Assembly (NCBI GenBank): GCA_029259975.1
Contig: JAJDEE010000379.1
Location: 1 to 13,737, forward strand
DNA from: Planctomycetota bacterium
GTDB lineage: Bacteria; Planctomycetota; Planctomycetia; Pirellulales; Lacipirellulaceae
Length of the DNA: 13,737 bases
Direction: 5' to 3'
Shown here: piece by piece, positions 1 through 12,400 of the stretch
Layout: the number at the start of each line of letters is the position of its first letter
How positions within the stretch are numbered: position 1 is the first letter of the stretch
Notes under the pieces: model-generated
Seen by the model: only the letters and a program-made list of their open reading frames with translations
The model's database searches: none
Told to the model about the DNA's origin: nothing
Made by a program: the position numbers and the translations under genes

Positions 1-2
1 AT

Positions 3-410
3 GGCGATGGCATTTTTTCGGCGGCTGGTGTGGATGGTGACATCGAAGCTTTTCATTTGGCGGTAACCAATTGGGACGCTTATGTGGCCGAGTATAGTCC
101 ACGAGCTAACTCCGCATCCGATCTATTGGCACGCGCCGATGGCGGACTCGGTGACGGCACAATTGACACCTCAGATATCAGTGACTTTTTCCGACGACAC
201 GGTTTTTCTCAAGGGGACTACAATCTCGACGGTACGGTACAGGATAATGCCGACTCTGGCATTGATGGCCTCGATTGGGCCGTATTCAACGCCAATTACG
301 GACTCACGAATGCTCGGTTCACGCAGGGCGATGGCAATTTCGATGGCATCATAGATAACGCTGATTTTGATGTTTGGTTTGACAGCAAGAGCGAAGATAA
401 TCTAACACCA
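3..410 (+). other. Dockerin-like calcium-loop region
   Basis: Residues 1-136 contain several Asp/Asn-Gly loops of the dockerin/EF-hand kind: GDG with a second GVDGD near the window start, ADGGLGDGTIDTSDISDFF from base 138, GDYNLDGTV at 213-239, and GDGNFDGIIDNADFDVW at 327-377. The pattern of a D-x-N-x-D-G loop followed by a short helix with hydrophobic and aromatic residues (DFDVW, DWAVF) matches the dockerin-type repeats common in planctomycete exported proteins. The loops presumably bind calcium. In cellulosome proteins dockerins dock to cohesins, but in planctomycetes such a partner is usually unknown. A dockerin-like block is normally C-terminal, whereas here it precedes more than 4400 residues. 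Its N-terminal edge is cut by the window. Confidence 0.75.
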
Positions 411-3400
411 GAGCAACCGGAATTGATGTTCTGGGTTCGTCCGGAAGATGCCACCACGGATATTGAGTTTGCCGCACAAGAACATGCAACGCTCGACGGC
501 CCCACTTTGGTAGTTGAAGAGCAGCCAGACTTGGTACTCAATAAGTTTAGCGTTCAAAGTAATAATTTGGTCGTCGATTATGCGGCCTTGGGCACCGACT
601 TTTCCAACGTCAAAGTACAACTCTTCAAAACGGGCAGTCCTGATGTGCTCCTGCATGAAACGAGTGTGCAGCCAGGAACCATCGGCAGCCATGAAGTTCT
701 GATTGCGACTAGTGTGCTCTCTTCGATCGTGGAAGGCGACTCGATCTATGCCAAAGTGATCGGTACACCGTCCTCTGGCACACAATCAAACACTGCCAAC
801 GACCAGCTCGATTTTGAGTTCAGCACCGCCAGCATCCAGACAGTGAATTCACTGGATGACGCAGGAATGGACACCTTGCTTCGCGATAAACATACCCTAC
901 GCGAACTACTCGTGGCGAATGAGACACTTGGTTGGTTCAATACACTGACGTTTGACGACGCTAGTCTTTTTTCCAATGGGAAGGGAACAATCACGCTCGG
1001 AGACCATGATCAGGACGGCGTTGCCGATGCCTTGCAGATCAAGCAGGACATAGCTATTGCAGGACCTGGGCCAGGGCTACTGTCGATCGACGCTCGGCTA
1101 AGCAACCGAGTTTTTAATATCAGCGACGCTACTACTGCTAATCTACTCGATGTCTCGATTAGTGACTTAACTATTTCAGAGGGGTATGCGGCAGGCAGCG
1201 GTGGAGCGATCTTAAACTACGAAAATCTAACTCTCGACCATGTTGCCATTCTCAACAGCGTAGCAACGGTTGCTGGCGGCGGAATCTACCACAAGTATGG
1301 CAAGTTGAGCATCGATGCGACCTCGATTGACCATAATCAAGCCTTGCATGGCGGCGGCGTCTACGGAATCTTTGAGGCCATCGATACTTTAGATGTCGCT
1401 GCTTCCACATTCTCTTATAACACTGCCACATTGGACGGCGGTGGAATCGTCTTTAAGAATGTCGATTATGGTGCGAACAGTTCCGGCAAGATCGTCAACA
1501 GCACGTTTTCAGGCAATTCTTCTGGAACGCATGGCGGTGGGTTGATAATTCGGGGCGCGCTGGGCGCAAATACTGATGTCACCCTGGTCAATACGACCGT
1601 GACCGGAAATCACGCCCTGATTAAGGCGGGAGGGATTTTTAGCTATCGAGAAGCGACCGTCACACTCCACAATACTATCGTCGCGGGGAATACCATTTCG
1701 GGAAGTAGTGTTTGGACATCAGATGCTGCGGGTCCTATTGGTGGTACTGCTGCTGTGCCCAGCTCGAACAATCTTATTGGGTACTGGTATTCGGGTCTGG
1801 GTCTCAGCGACGGGGTCAATGGAAACCAGACGGGGACCACCAGCGTGCCGCTTGATCCTCGGCTGGCACCCTTGGAGTCCTATGACTCCATCACCGCGAC
1901 GCATGTCCTAATGGGGGATAGTCCGGCCATCGATGCAGGCAACGACAGTATCGTGACAGCCTATGGTACAGAAGTGAGCCAGATCAATGTCTCGCAATGG
2001 ATGAGTGTCATTGGGGTATTGACTAGTGGATCACTTAGCGATATCGGTCCGGCACCTTATTATGAAGGCGATTTGATAGTCGACACTTTAGAAGATGGAG
2101 TGGAAGAGGCCCTGGGAGAGGGTTTTATATCTTTGCGAGAAGCAATCCTCTTGGCGAACATGCGTCCCGGGCTGGACGACATTAAATTTAAGCAAGAAAT
2201 TTTCCAGTCCCCTAAGACAATCCTCTTGGCTTTTCTTTCTGATACCGGCATCGCTCCGTTAGTCATCAGTAGCGGAGTGAACATTGTTGGCCCTGGCGCT
2301 GAGCTATTGACCATTGACGGTAGGACTGCCTCAAGTGTGTTTTCCGTAGGGAGTTTTCGAGGAGAATCTGGTGCTGCCGAAATTTCAGGTCTCACAGTTA
2401 CAGGGACAAATGACTCGTCGCTAATCAGTGTTGTTGGTAGAGACCTAACGCTTGACTCGGTAGTTGTGACAGGAAACGCCACAGGAAGAGGCATTAAAAA
2501 CTCCAACGGTAGTCTTCTGACAGTAATCAACAGCACCGTCTCGGGCAATGCGTCGACGGATGTTGGTGGCGGCATCCTAAACTATTCTAGCGACCTCAGG
2601 ATCGAAGGGAGTACGATCTCTGGAAACTCGGCAACAGATGGTGGCGGTGTTTACAGCAGGAACACCGATGAAAGTGGCGGTGAAGCGCAGCTGGATATTG
2701 TTAATAGCACGGTTTCGGGGAACTACGCCAGTGGCAAAGGGGGTGGTATTTTCGCCAGTGGCACCGAGGTGACGCTCACCAGCACAACCATTGCTAACAA
2801 TCGTGGAAACGGCGGCGGCATCTATTCCAAGGCCTACTACTACGAAGGGTTGTTGCACGCCGACAACACGATCATAGCTGAGAATACGCTTAGCGGCAGT
2901 TCTACGGCTAGCGACGTTAGCGGTCCATTGGGATTTACTTCGACGAGTGCCTGGAATTTACTCAGTGACGCTGGGACTAGCGGCAACTTAAATGTCAACA
3001 ACAACCAAGTAGGCCTGACCACGGCTGAAGTCGGCCTCACCCCACTTGGGGATTATGGGGGGCCAACACAGACGCATGCGCTGCTGCCAGACAGTCTGGC
3101 CATTGATGCAGGAAGCGATAATCTTGTTGCTGCTGGCATCGTTACCGATCAAAGAGGATACAGTCGCATTGTTAATTATACGGAGGGTTCAGTAGTTGAT
3201 GTCGTTGATATCGGAGCCTTCGAAGCGAATCTGATCGTAACAACTGCCATCGACGAAAACGCCATTAACAATGGACAACTTAGCCTACGCGAAGCTTTGG
3301 GACTGTCCACGTCTCCTGGCACCCATCGCATTGAGTTTGCTCCTTCGTTGTCGGGGGAAACGATCGTCCTGAACAGTGAATTGGGAATCGTAGAAATGAG

Positions 3401-6400
3401 GGATGTGGACATTGTCGGATTAGGAGCCGACTTGCTGACAATAGACGCTAATGAGTCGCATCGGGTGATAGGAATTCACGTTGGAGCGACTGCAACAATT
3501 AGCGGATTGACTGTCACCGGTGGCTACACCGCCAGCGGCGCCGGGATCCACAATGCGGGGGATCTGACGCTACAAGAAGTTGTCGTAACGGATAATACGG
3601 CAACCAATGTAGGTGGTGGAATTTACAACATTAGCGGTAGCAAATTATGGATCGACGGCGGTAGGGTCTCCAACAACGAAGCCAATTTTGGTGGTGGGAT
3701 TTACAACTTTGGTGATTTAACTCTAACTGACGTCACTCTGGGAGGCGCGGCGGCTAGCGAAGGAAACACAGCCAATGTCCATGGTGGCGGTATCTACAAC
3801 AACGCAGGAACATTGCGGATCGATGGCGGTTTGATTTCTAAAAATAAGGCAGTTACTGGTAACGGCGGTGGCATTCTTACCCAATTCGCCTCTTCAGTAA
3901 ACGTCACGCGAAGTGAAATTGATAGGAATGTCGCCACTGAGGGTGGCGGTATCCACGCAAAGCTCGCAAGTGGCGATGTGCTTAGTGTGATTGAAAGCTC
4001 ACTGACTTACAACGTTGCCGAGCATCTTAGCCAAGACACCAATGCTGGAGCCATTTACGTTTCTGGCCCGAGTACGCCAGCAGGAAATGTCGAATTACTT
4101 GGCACAACCGTGGCCTACAATCGTAGCCAAGACGCGCAGGGAGGCACAGGCAATTACCATCAAACCGGAGCCATCTACGTTGCAAACGTTGCCAACACAA
4201 CGATCGTGAATTCGACGATTTCCAGTAATTTTGCAGCAGATTCGGTGGGCGGATTGAGTTTGAACAACTCCGGTCTTGTCGAAATCATGAATTCCACCAT
4301 TGCTTTCAATAAGTCAGCCGGGAATGTTGGTGGTGTTCAAATCGATAATGCAGACGTCACCGCTCACAATACGATCATCGCAGACAATCGGTCAGCATTT
4401 GGCGTCGTCGACAAATTCGGCTCCTTGAACGGGGCTAGTTCAAGCAATTTAATCGGTGGGAGTGCTGGACTGGCAGCACTGGGTGACTATGGCGGATTGG
4501 TGTTACCGAGTGGTAAGCGAATTGAAACGCATGCGCTCCTCCCAGGCAGTCTTGCTATTGACAGAGGTACGGCAGGTATTTCCCCTCCATCGGTAGATCA
4601 ACGCGGCTACGAACGTGTGGATTATCCCGTAGCAACAACGGACAGCATTGATATTGGGGCTCATGAAGCTCAGGAGCATGTAGCGACTGGCGATTTTAAC
4701 GGGGATGGTCGCGAGGACTATGCACTTTTGCAACAACAGACTCCGCCAATCTCTGCAACGACACGAGGACTAATTACCGTCCTTGGAGGCCAGCAAACGG
4801 CTGGCCCGGGTTTGTGGTCAGAGCTAGTTGCGGGTAACTGGAGTAACTTTCAGGCAGGGGATTTCAACGGCGATGGTCGAGATGATATTGCATTCCAAGA
4901 TTCGTCAAATGGTGAATGGTACATTGCTATTTCAGATAGCACACAATTTAACGTGCTTCCACTACTGGATTCTGCTAACCAACCCGTTGCAAACGATTGG
5001 CAGATAACGAGCGTCGGTGATTTCGACGGAGATGGCTCGGATGAACTCATTGGACGAGATGACTCGCTAGCGAATTGGGAGGTGATCCAATATGACGAGA
5101 AAATCGGAGCAGCAATTGAGGACTGGGGTATTGGTTTACAGACCGATCCTGTGATTAATCCTAATCCTTACACACTCTTCGTTGGGGATGTAAATCGAGA
5201 TGGCCTTGATGACTTAGTAGGGCGCAGAATCAGTAACGCGACTGGCACCCCGCTACCCTGGCGAGTTATTCTGGCAAACCCAGAATCGACTACTTCCAAT
5301 TTGTTTACAGATGAAAAAGATTATACAGGCTGGTTCGAGGACTACGATGCAGATGTTGTAGACGATGGAAATATTCATCGAGCATTTGAATACGATAGCG
5401 ATTCTCTCAATGTCAATGCACCGTATGACAAAGTGCTGGAAGAGTTTTCTTGGGTCTACAACAACGTGGAGCTGGAGCTTTATCCCGGCTTGATGAAAGG
5501 CATCACCGCAACCGAGCAAACTAAGGCGGGCAACCCGTGGGATCAAGCGGCGCTGTTGGTGGATAAGCTAGAGACCGCTGGGTTCGAGGCGGATATTGCC
5601 ACGGGGCGCGTGCGCGTCCAGCAAGACAAACTGGCCGAGTGGTTGGGCATAGACACTGCGAATGCCGCCTTCAATATCGTGAAAAGTACCTTAGATGGAT
5701 TTGCTACCATTCCACAGGTCGGAATCATTGAACTCACTCACGCCTGGGTTCGTGCGAAGGTTCCAACCGCCGATGGTTTTGACTGGGTTGATCTCGATCC
5801 GTCTTGGAAGTTCCAAGAACGCCTAGAGGGCGTTGACGTAAATCTTGATCCTAGCGGCACCGGCAACGGTACTTTTGACGAGTTCGAGTACCTAAAACTC
5901 AGCGCCGATAACAAGCAATTGCCGTTGGAATACTACGAAGACCAAGTGCAGCAATACCTGGCCGCTAGCGCCGAGCATCAAGGAAAATCGCTGGCCGACG
6001 TATCGCGCGAAGGGGCGATCATTGCAAAATCGTTCGAGGCGATCCCTGCGGGATTGGGCACTGGGGTAGTCCTTTCGCCGGTCTCGAATTTCGCCACTTA
6101 CGACAACTTCAACTATATCGTCTCAAACCATGCTGATGAGCTAACTCATCAAGTCACAATCGGGTTTGATCGCGCAACTTCAGATGACATCCGCGTTGAC
6201 TTAACACTACCACCGGGTGATGGCCTCGCTTCATATTCTGGGGTGAATTTTGACTCATCAGATGGAACCTCAATCTCCCTTGATTCAGGGACTGTCAGCA
6301 ATTATGGCAGCAGTTTTCTAGAGACAAACTCTACGGTGCTTCAACTAGCAGGCGCAACCCCTGAGAGTTATTTGCCCTTAGATAACAGCGACACATTCAC

Positions 6401-9400
6401 TGCTGTTGGGGGTAGCATTTCTTCAGCGTTACCACCTACATCGTGGGTACTAGACGCAACTACGCGATTTACGTCATTTGAAATTCCATCGGAATTCAAT
6501 CAGCCTGGCGCTTTAGTGATTCCAGCCCCCCCAAATAACAACGAAATACAGTTTTCAGATCATAGTTACCATATCGTAAGTGGTATTTCCACCGGAGTTA
6601 CTCTTGAATTTGAGATTGAAGTCACTGCTGGCCATACCGGAAATGTCGGAACAGGAGAACCAGACTTGGTTTGGCCTCAAATAGCGATAGGTGCAATCAA
6701 TGGACCCACAGGACCAAGCTCGATCCCTCCCTCTTCTGTACATCAGCTTTACGGTCCTAGAAATAACAATTACACCTCAATTCATCACATTGAAAATCCA
6801 ACACCAAGTCCTAGCACCACAACTCACAGCAGGACAGTTTCAATTACGGTTGGCAACCCGTTCTTTCCACCTGATTTTGACAGTTTAGCACTTATCTACG
6901 TACAGAACCCTGACAATCCGGGTTCAACGCCTGCATCCGGTGTTATTAGAAATCTTAGATATCGCGTACCAGGACCTGGTGGCCTCGCAGACATCAATTA
7001 CAACAGCCAAAGAGGGGCCTATGAATTAGAGCTTACAGACAGATCCTTTAAGGCTCTTGATTTCATCTACACGATAACGCCCAATACGCATTTGCAATTC
7101 GATTTTCTAAGCAACGCAGAAGGTGTTTCACACGTGTTTGGTTGGGACACTGATACAGATTCCGCGAATAACATTCCTTTGGACCGATTCGCATTTTATG
7201 GCTCTACTTTGTCTGCAAATCAGAAAGCTTACACAACACCTGGACTGGTAGAGACTATCACAATTCCTCTGGATCAATTCCTAAATGGCAGGAGTTCGGT
7301 AGCTCTGAGCGAGCTTGTTTTTGGTGTCGACGATGGAGGAATCGGAAATAGTGCAAATAGCATATTCAGCAACGTCCGAATGTTTGAATTGGAACCGGTT
7401 GGACCTCCTCAGGTTAGTGGTGGCATTCTCACCTTAACCGGCCAATCCAATGCTGTAGCCAATGCTAACTATGTACTAACTAAAAATACCATTCTTGAAT
7501 TCGATTTTCGTACCACTAGCCAGGGGGATTCACACACCATCGGCTGGGACAGCAACAGCACACCAAATGATAGCACCGGAGACGACGAAGGACTGATCCA
7601 TATCTATGGTACTGGACCAGGGACCGACCTTTACACTGGCGGGACTAGCTTTCAACCAATAAGTATTCCACTCAAAAACTACATCAGTAGCCTCAGTAAT
7701 ACGACGATCAACATCGATAAGCTTGTTTTTGGAGTCGACGGAGGAGGTTCTAACCCCAACGCCACTAGCATCTATCAAAACGTACGTTTACGTGAAGCAG
7801 GCGCCGAACTAGAAGGCAACGGCAGCAATCGGCGTGTAAAATTAATTGGCAATACAGCAAATTTCCTTGGTGTTGAGCACACGATCACGCCGCGCACATG
7901 GCTTGAATTTGAATTCCAAAGCACGCAGCCTGGTAGTGCTCATGTTATCGGCTGGGATACGAATTCTTCATTCGGCGGAACTTCCAGGCTGTATCAGATA
8001 GCTGGAACAGGAAATTCATCAAATTACAATCAAAGCCAAAACAACCATGCTGGCAACACGCACATCGTGCAAATCCCTATCGGTGAATTCGTAGGTGGTG
8101 CCGGTTTCCAAGACATTAACAATCTAGTTTTTATCAACGAGGGAGGAAATGCTTACTACGGAAAATTTGCGTTTTTTGAAGCAGATCCACCCGACACATC
8201 TGTCTTCTCTTACAATCTAGTTGTGCCTGCTCATAGCACCGATTCCATCCAGATCACTTACGATCGGATTAGCACCAATCCAAGTGACCCACGTTACAAT
8301 TATGTACTCCCGGAGTTAAAAATTGATGGGCAACTAAAGGCTGGTGGATCATTGGCAAACTTCTTGCAACCTGGAGACAAAGCGAAGATTAATCTTGAAC
8401 ATCGCGGCCCCACGCGATTCGGTATTTTCAAGCCGGGCGGTCCTGTTACATTCAATCAAAAGCCCGGCGAGCTAGTTTCCATTGCCCTCGATGCCAACCA
8501 GCACTCTCGGAAATCGTTAAATGCCCTACAGTTCGAAACTATTGCGGCGGCGACTATTCTTGCTCCGAAACTGACTCCACAGAGCGATAGCGAGGGAGAA
8601 CGAGTTGACGCCATAAGCAAGTTGCTGAGTTACGCAGGTGCGAAGTATTGGGATGATTTCAATACGGCTGGTGAAATCATTGCTGATTTGACGGATACGG
8701 TTGGGATTCAACAGTGGGTTGGTTCAGGAGTCGTCGTTGCTCAGCCTGACTTGCTTGTCTTCGACGACGAGGGCATGCTGTCGCGTTATATCGAGCATCT
8801 CACCTATGGCTTCGCGCCTCGTGACATGGCCGTTGATCTGCCGAATGCCACCGGCGGTTTCAGGAATCGTAGCTCAGGGGCTAGTAACGCAGAAGCCTTT
8901 CAGTTAGTGGGCTACACGAGTTCCGCCCTGGAACACAATATCATTGAAGAGCAAATCAATAGCGAGAGTGTGTCGACGATGAAGGGGCTGCTGCTGGCGG
9001 TGCAAAATGCTGGCGAACATGTCCTCGTTTTGGAAAGTAAAATCGTTGGAGGCAGCCGTGTTTTGACCCATGTAGGAAATTGGTCGGAGAGTGGCATCAC
9101 CCCAATCAATCAAGTATTTACTGGGAATGCTGCATATCTGGCTAATTCATCGGACGGCAAGTTAAAGTCCTATCTCACCACGCAATCTACATTTCCAAGT
9201 TCCATCTATACCTCGTTGACACCTGTTGGAAGCGTGGATGACATCAGGATTCTCGTTCCGTCGGAACCAACTTCGTTAGGGGACTGGGATGGAGCTGTAC
9301 ACGTTATCGAGAAACCTAATTCCCTCGGATTCAAAATTCAGCAGATTGGCGAACCGGTAACAAATGGTGCAGACAGCATTAATGATCCTCGAGCCCTCAG

Positions 9401-12400
9401 CCAGTCCCTCTCCCAAGGCAATTCCAAATTCTTCTCCTCCGCCGGCGATCCGGTCAACACCGCCAACGGCAACATGTTCCGCGACGACGTCGACATTGCG
9501 TTTGCCAATCTCGGTGTGCCACTCTCGTTTGCTCGGCATTACGATTCGCAGAACGAAGACGATCTCGGCTTTGGCGTTGGTTGGACGCACAGCTTTAGCG
9601 ATCGTCTTATTATCGACCCCAAGGATACGGTCCCCGCTGATGGACAAGATCTGATTTGGGTCACCTCCAACGGGCAGCGGCACACGTTCAAGACCTCAGA
9701 TAACATTTCCTATGAGGTGCCTGCCGCTTTGCATGGGACGTTTGAGACTGATGGCGTCGACCTCGTATACCGTGATAAGAGCGGCATCGAGTACACCTTT
9801 GAACGGACGAACTTCGGCAATATTTATTCGAGGCTAAAGAAAAAGGTCGACCTTAATGGCGATGGAGTAGAACTGCTTTATGGCTCCGGAACCGACAGGC
9901 TATCTCGTGCAGTCGATGTCCATAGCCAGGCTCGGCGGCTAGGGTTCTTTTACGACGCGAATGGCAATATTGACCGCATTCAAAAAGTTATTGGTGGTCC
10001 CGTCGAAGGAACTTGGACTTATGGGGTTGATGGTGCGGATTCGCAATTAACGACGGTCACCTATCCCACCGACACACACATCACAACACCTCTCGTATTA
10101 CAGTACGAATACTACGACTCAGGCGTGAATCAAGGCCTGATGGAGAAAATCACCGAGCTGAATGACGGCACGGACCCAGGGACTATCCAAACCCATGCTT
10201 ATGAGTACTATCCCAACGGTCGTGTCTTCCGCGTGACCGATAGCGAAGGGAATTCGCAGACCTTTAATTACAACCTCTTCCGCAAGCTCACTGAATTCAC
10301 CGACGAAAATGGCAACACCGAGACCTACATTCATCAGGACAACGGTCTCACCACCAAACAAATTCACCCCGACCGCACACGGCAGGAATTTACTTGGGGC
10401 CTTTCCAAAACTCCCGAAGAGTTTCTCATGCAATCGTCGACCAACGAGGTCGGGGCGATCGAAACTTTCACCTATTACGATTCTAGTGATTTCCGTCATC
10501 GAGAACTCTATCAATCGACGGAAAAGCACTTTCCGAATGATTCCAGCCCACTGCGCACCGAGTTTGATTACTCACGCCCAGCAAGCAAACAGCACATCAT
10601 CAATGTAAAAAGCATTACCGTTGATCCAGGTGCCGGTAATGAAAACATCATCACCAGCTTTACTTACGATAATGAGGGACGGTTGGAAACAACGACCGAC
10701 GCCCTGGGCAACATCACCGAACGCGAATACTACGCAAATAATGACCTCCCCATTTATCGCCGAGGTCTGCTGAAATCTGAGACCAGCCCGCGTGGTACCG
10801 AGCGTAACGGCACCCTCGGCTGGGAAGAGCTTGATGGATCCTTTCACGTGTCGGGCGATACGCTATCGGTACGTGTTGATTTCGATGGCAGTGTTGGCGG
10901 CGGAGATTTTGTCATTGCTGATGCCATTCGCATCGACAGCGTTGATAGTGAATTTGCATTCACAAAGATTATCGACGACGACGAATTCCATCTAACCAAT
11001 GCTTTTCAGACAAACGGTACCGTTGAATACAGCGACCATCCGGCGAACGCAAATCAGTACTACGGTGGAGACCGCACGATTTTTAATAATGCGGTAGGGG
11101 CAACGGCGACTTGGACCTTTGAAGGGATTCCGGCTGGCGATTATCGCGTCTCAGCCACTTGGCTTGCTGTGGCTAGCACGCGTCGAGACGACGTGCATTA
11201 CTATCTGGCTGACGGAACTTTGTTTGGTGCTTCCCCTTCGAAAATGCTCGACCAAAGAATCGCCCCCTATGATATTACCACGCGTTTCGAGACGGTCTTC
11301 GATTACGACGTCGATGGCAACGTCATTTCAGCAACGACTGATGGTTTGCCTGCCACAGCCGTTGTCTACGATCACCATGGTAACATAATCAAAGCTACCG
11401 ACCCCGCAGGAGTTATCTCCAAGAGTGTGTACGACGTCATCGGTCGGTTGCGCGAGACTGGCTGGGGAGATTCTAGCTCCTCGGCCTTGCCATTGGCAGA
11501 ATTTGCCAGCACGCTGCAATACGACTCGTCGGGGCGACTGCGTACCTCGACCGATCCACTCGGTAATTCTAGCGATCGGCTCTATGACTCCAAAGGAAAT
11601 CTCACCAAGCAAATCAATCCCGACGGCACATTTGTCACTTTTGAGTACGATGGCCTCGAAAACAGCAACCTCCTCAGCCAAACCGACCAGCTCGGTCGCA
11701 CGACGCGGTTCCGTTACGACAGCCGCAGTCGTCTGATCGAGACGATCCATCCCGACGGGTCTAGCGAACGCGTCCGCTACAACGGCATCGGGCAGGTTGC
11801 TGCCACGATCGATGCACTTGGTAATGAGACTAAGTTTACTTACGACGCGGCTGGCCGATTATTGAAAACTATCAATGCCGATGGGAAGTTCGCGGAAAAT
11901 TCCTATGACGATGTTTTTGGGCGATTATTTTCTACTCGAGATTTCAACGGCAATTTAGAAATTCCACTTTATGATGATTTAGGTCGCACTATCCAGACAG
12001 CCACAATTGAAGCGTCGAGCGGCAAGGTTCTGTCACTGCAAACTATAGCGTATGACGCAGCAGGCAATGTGACTCAGACAGCTGTTTACGACACTGTTGG
12101 TCTTGTCGCCGCAGGCTATTCAGTCCACTTTATTTCCGTGCAGTCCGATCTAAGCACCACACTTAACACTGCTGACAATCGAAGCTTAAACCTTGTCCAA
12201 GTCACCGAAATTCGCTACGACAACCTCAATCGGCCCGTCGAAACGATCAACGCCGACGGCACCTCGGTAAGCATCGTCTACGACAATGCTGGACGCATAA
12301 AATACACCTTTGACGAACTCGGCAGAAAAACCGAGCTAGTTTATGACGAGTACGGCCGACTTCAAAAAACGATTGCACCAGATCCTGATGCGAGTGGCTC

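Noticed and set aside
1..66. ATG at base 1 as a start codon
   Set aside because: It lies in frame 1, which stops at the TAA at 64-66; the coding frame is frame 3 and it enters the window already open.
402..785. Opposite-strand opening of 127 codons
   Set aside because: It is antisense to the Ig-like domain, shows no recognisable domain, and the plus frame is continuous with meaningful sequence.
2060..2575. Opposite-strand opening of 171 codons, the longest competing frame
   Set aside because: It is antisense to beta-helix module B. Its Pro/Ser/Val-rich, low-complexity translation is what the complement of Gly/Thr/Asp-rich coding sequence gives.
3600..3820. Short near-identical DNA stretches (GGTGGTGG followed by ATTTACAAC) as a CRISPR or satellite array
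   Set aside because: Spacing is irregular and the similarity comes from the GGGIYN protein motif of beta-helix turns; there are no spacers of constant length.
4683..5279. Integrin-like full beta-propeller
   Set aside because: Only four FG-GAP loops can be seen, too few for a standard seven-blade propeller.
5538..5540. Trp at the transglutaminase nucleophile position as a sequencing error
   Set aside because: TGG differs from TGC or TGT by one base, but the absence of Cys elsewhere in the protein and the recalled GN-x-x-DQA family pattern make a genuine Trp more likely.
10944..10967. Frameshift or pseudogene break between the two golvesin-like halves
   Set aside because: The reading frame stays open and in phase on both sides; any rearrangement preserved the frame.
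11328..11750. Opposite-strand opening of 140 codons, and similar ones at 9276-9683 and 10119-10529
   Set aside because: They mirror YD-repeat and DUF6531 coding sequence; no ribosome site or domain supports them.
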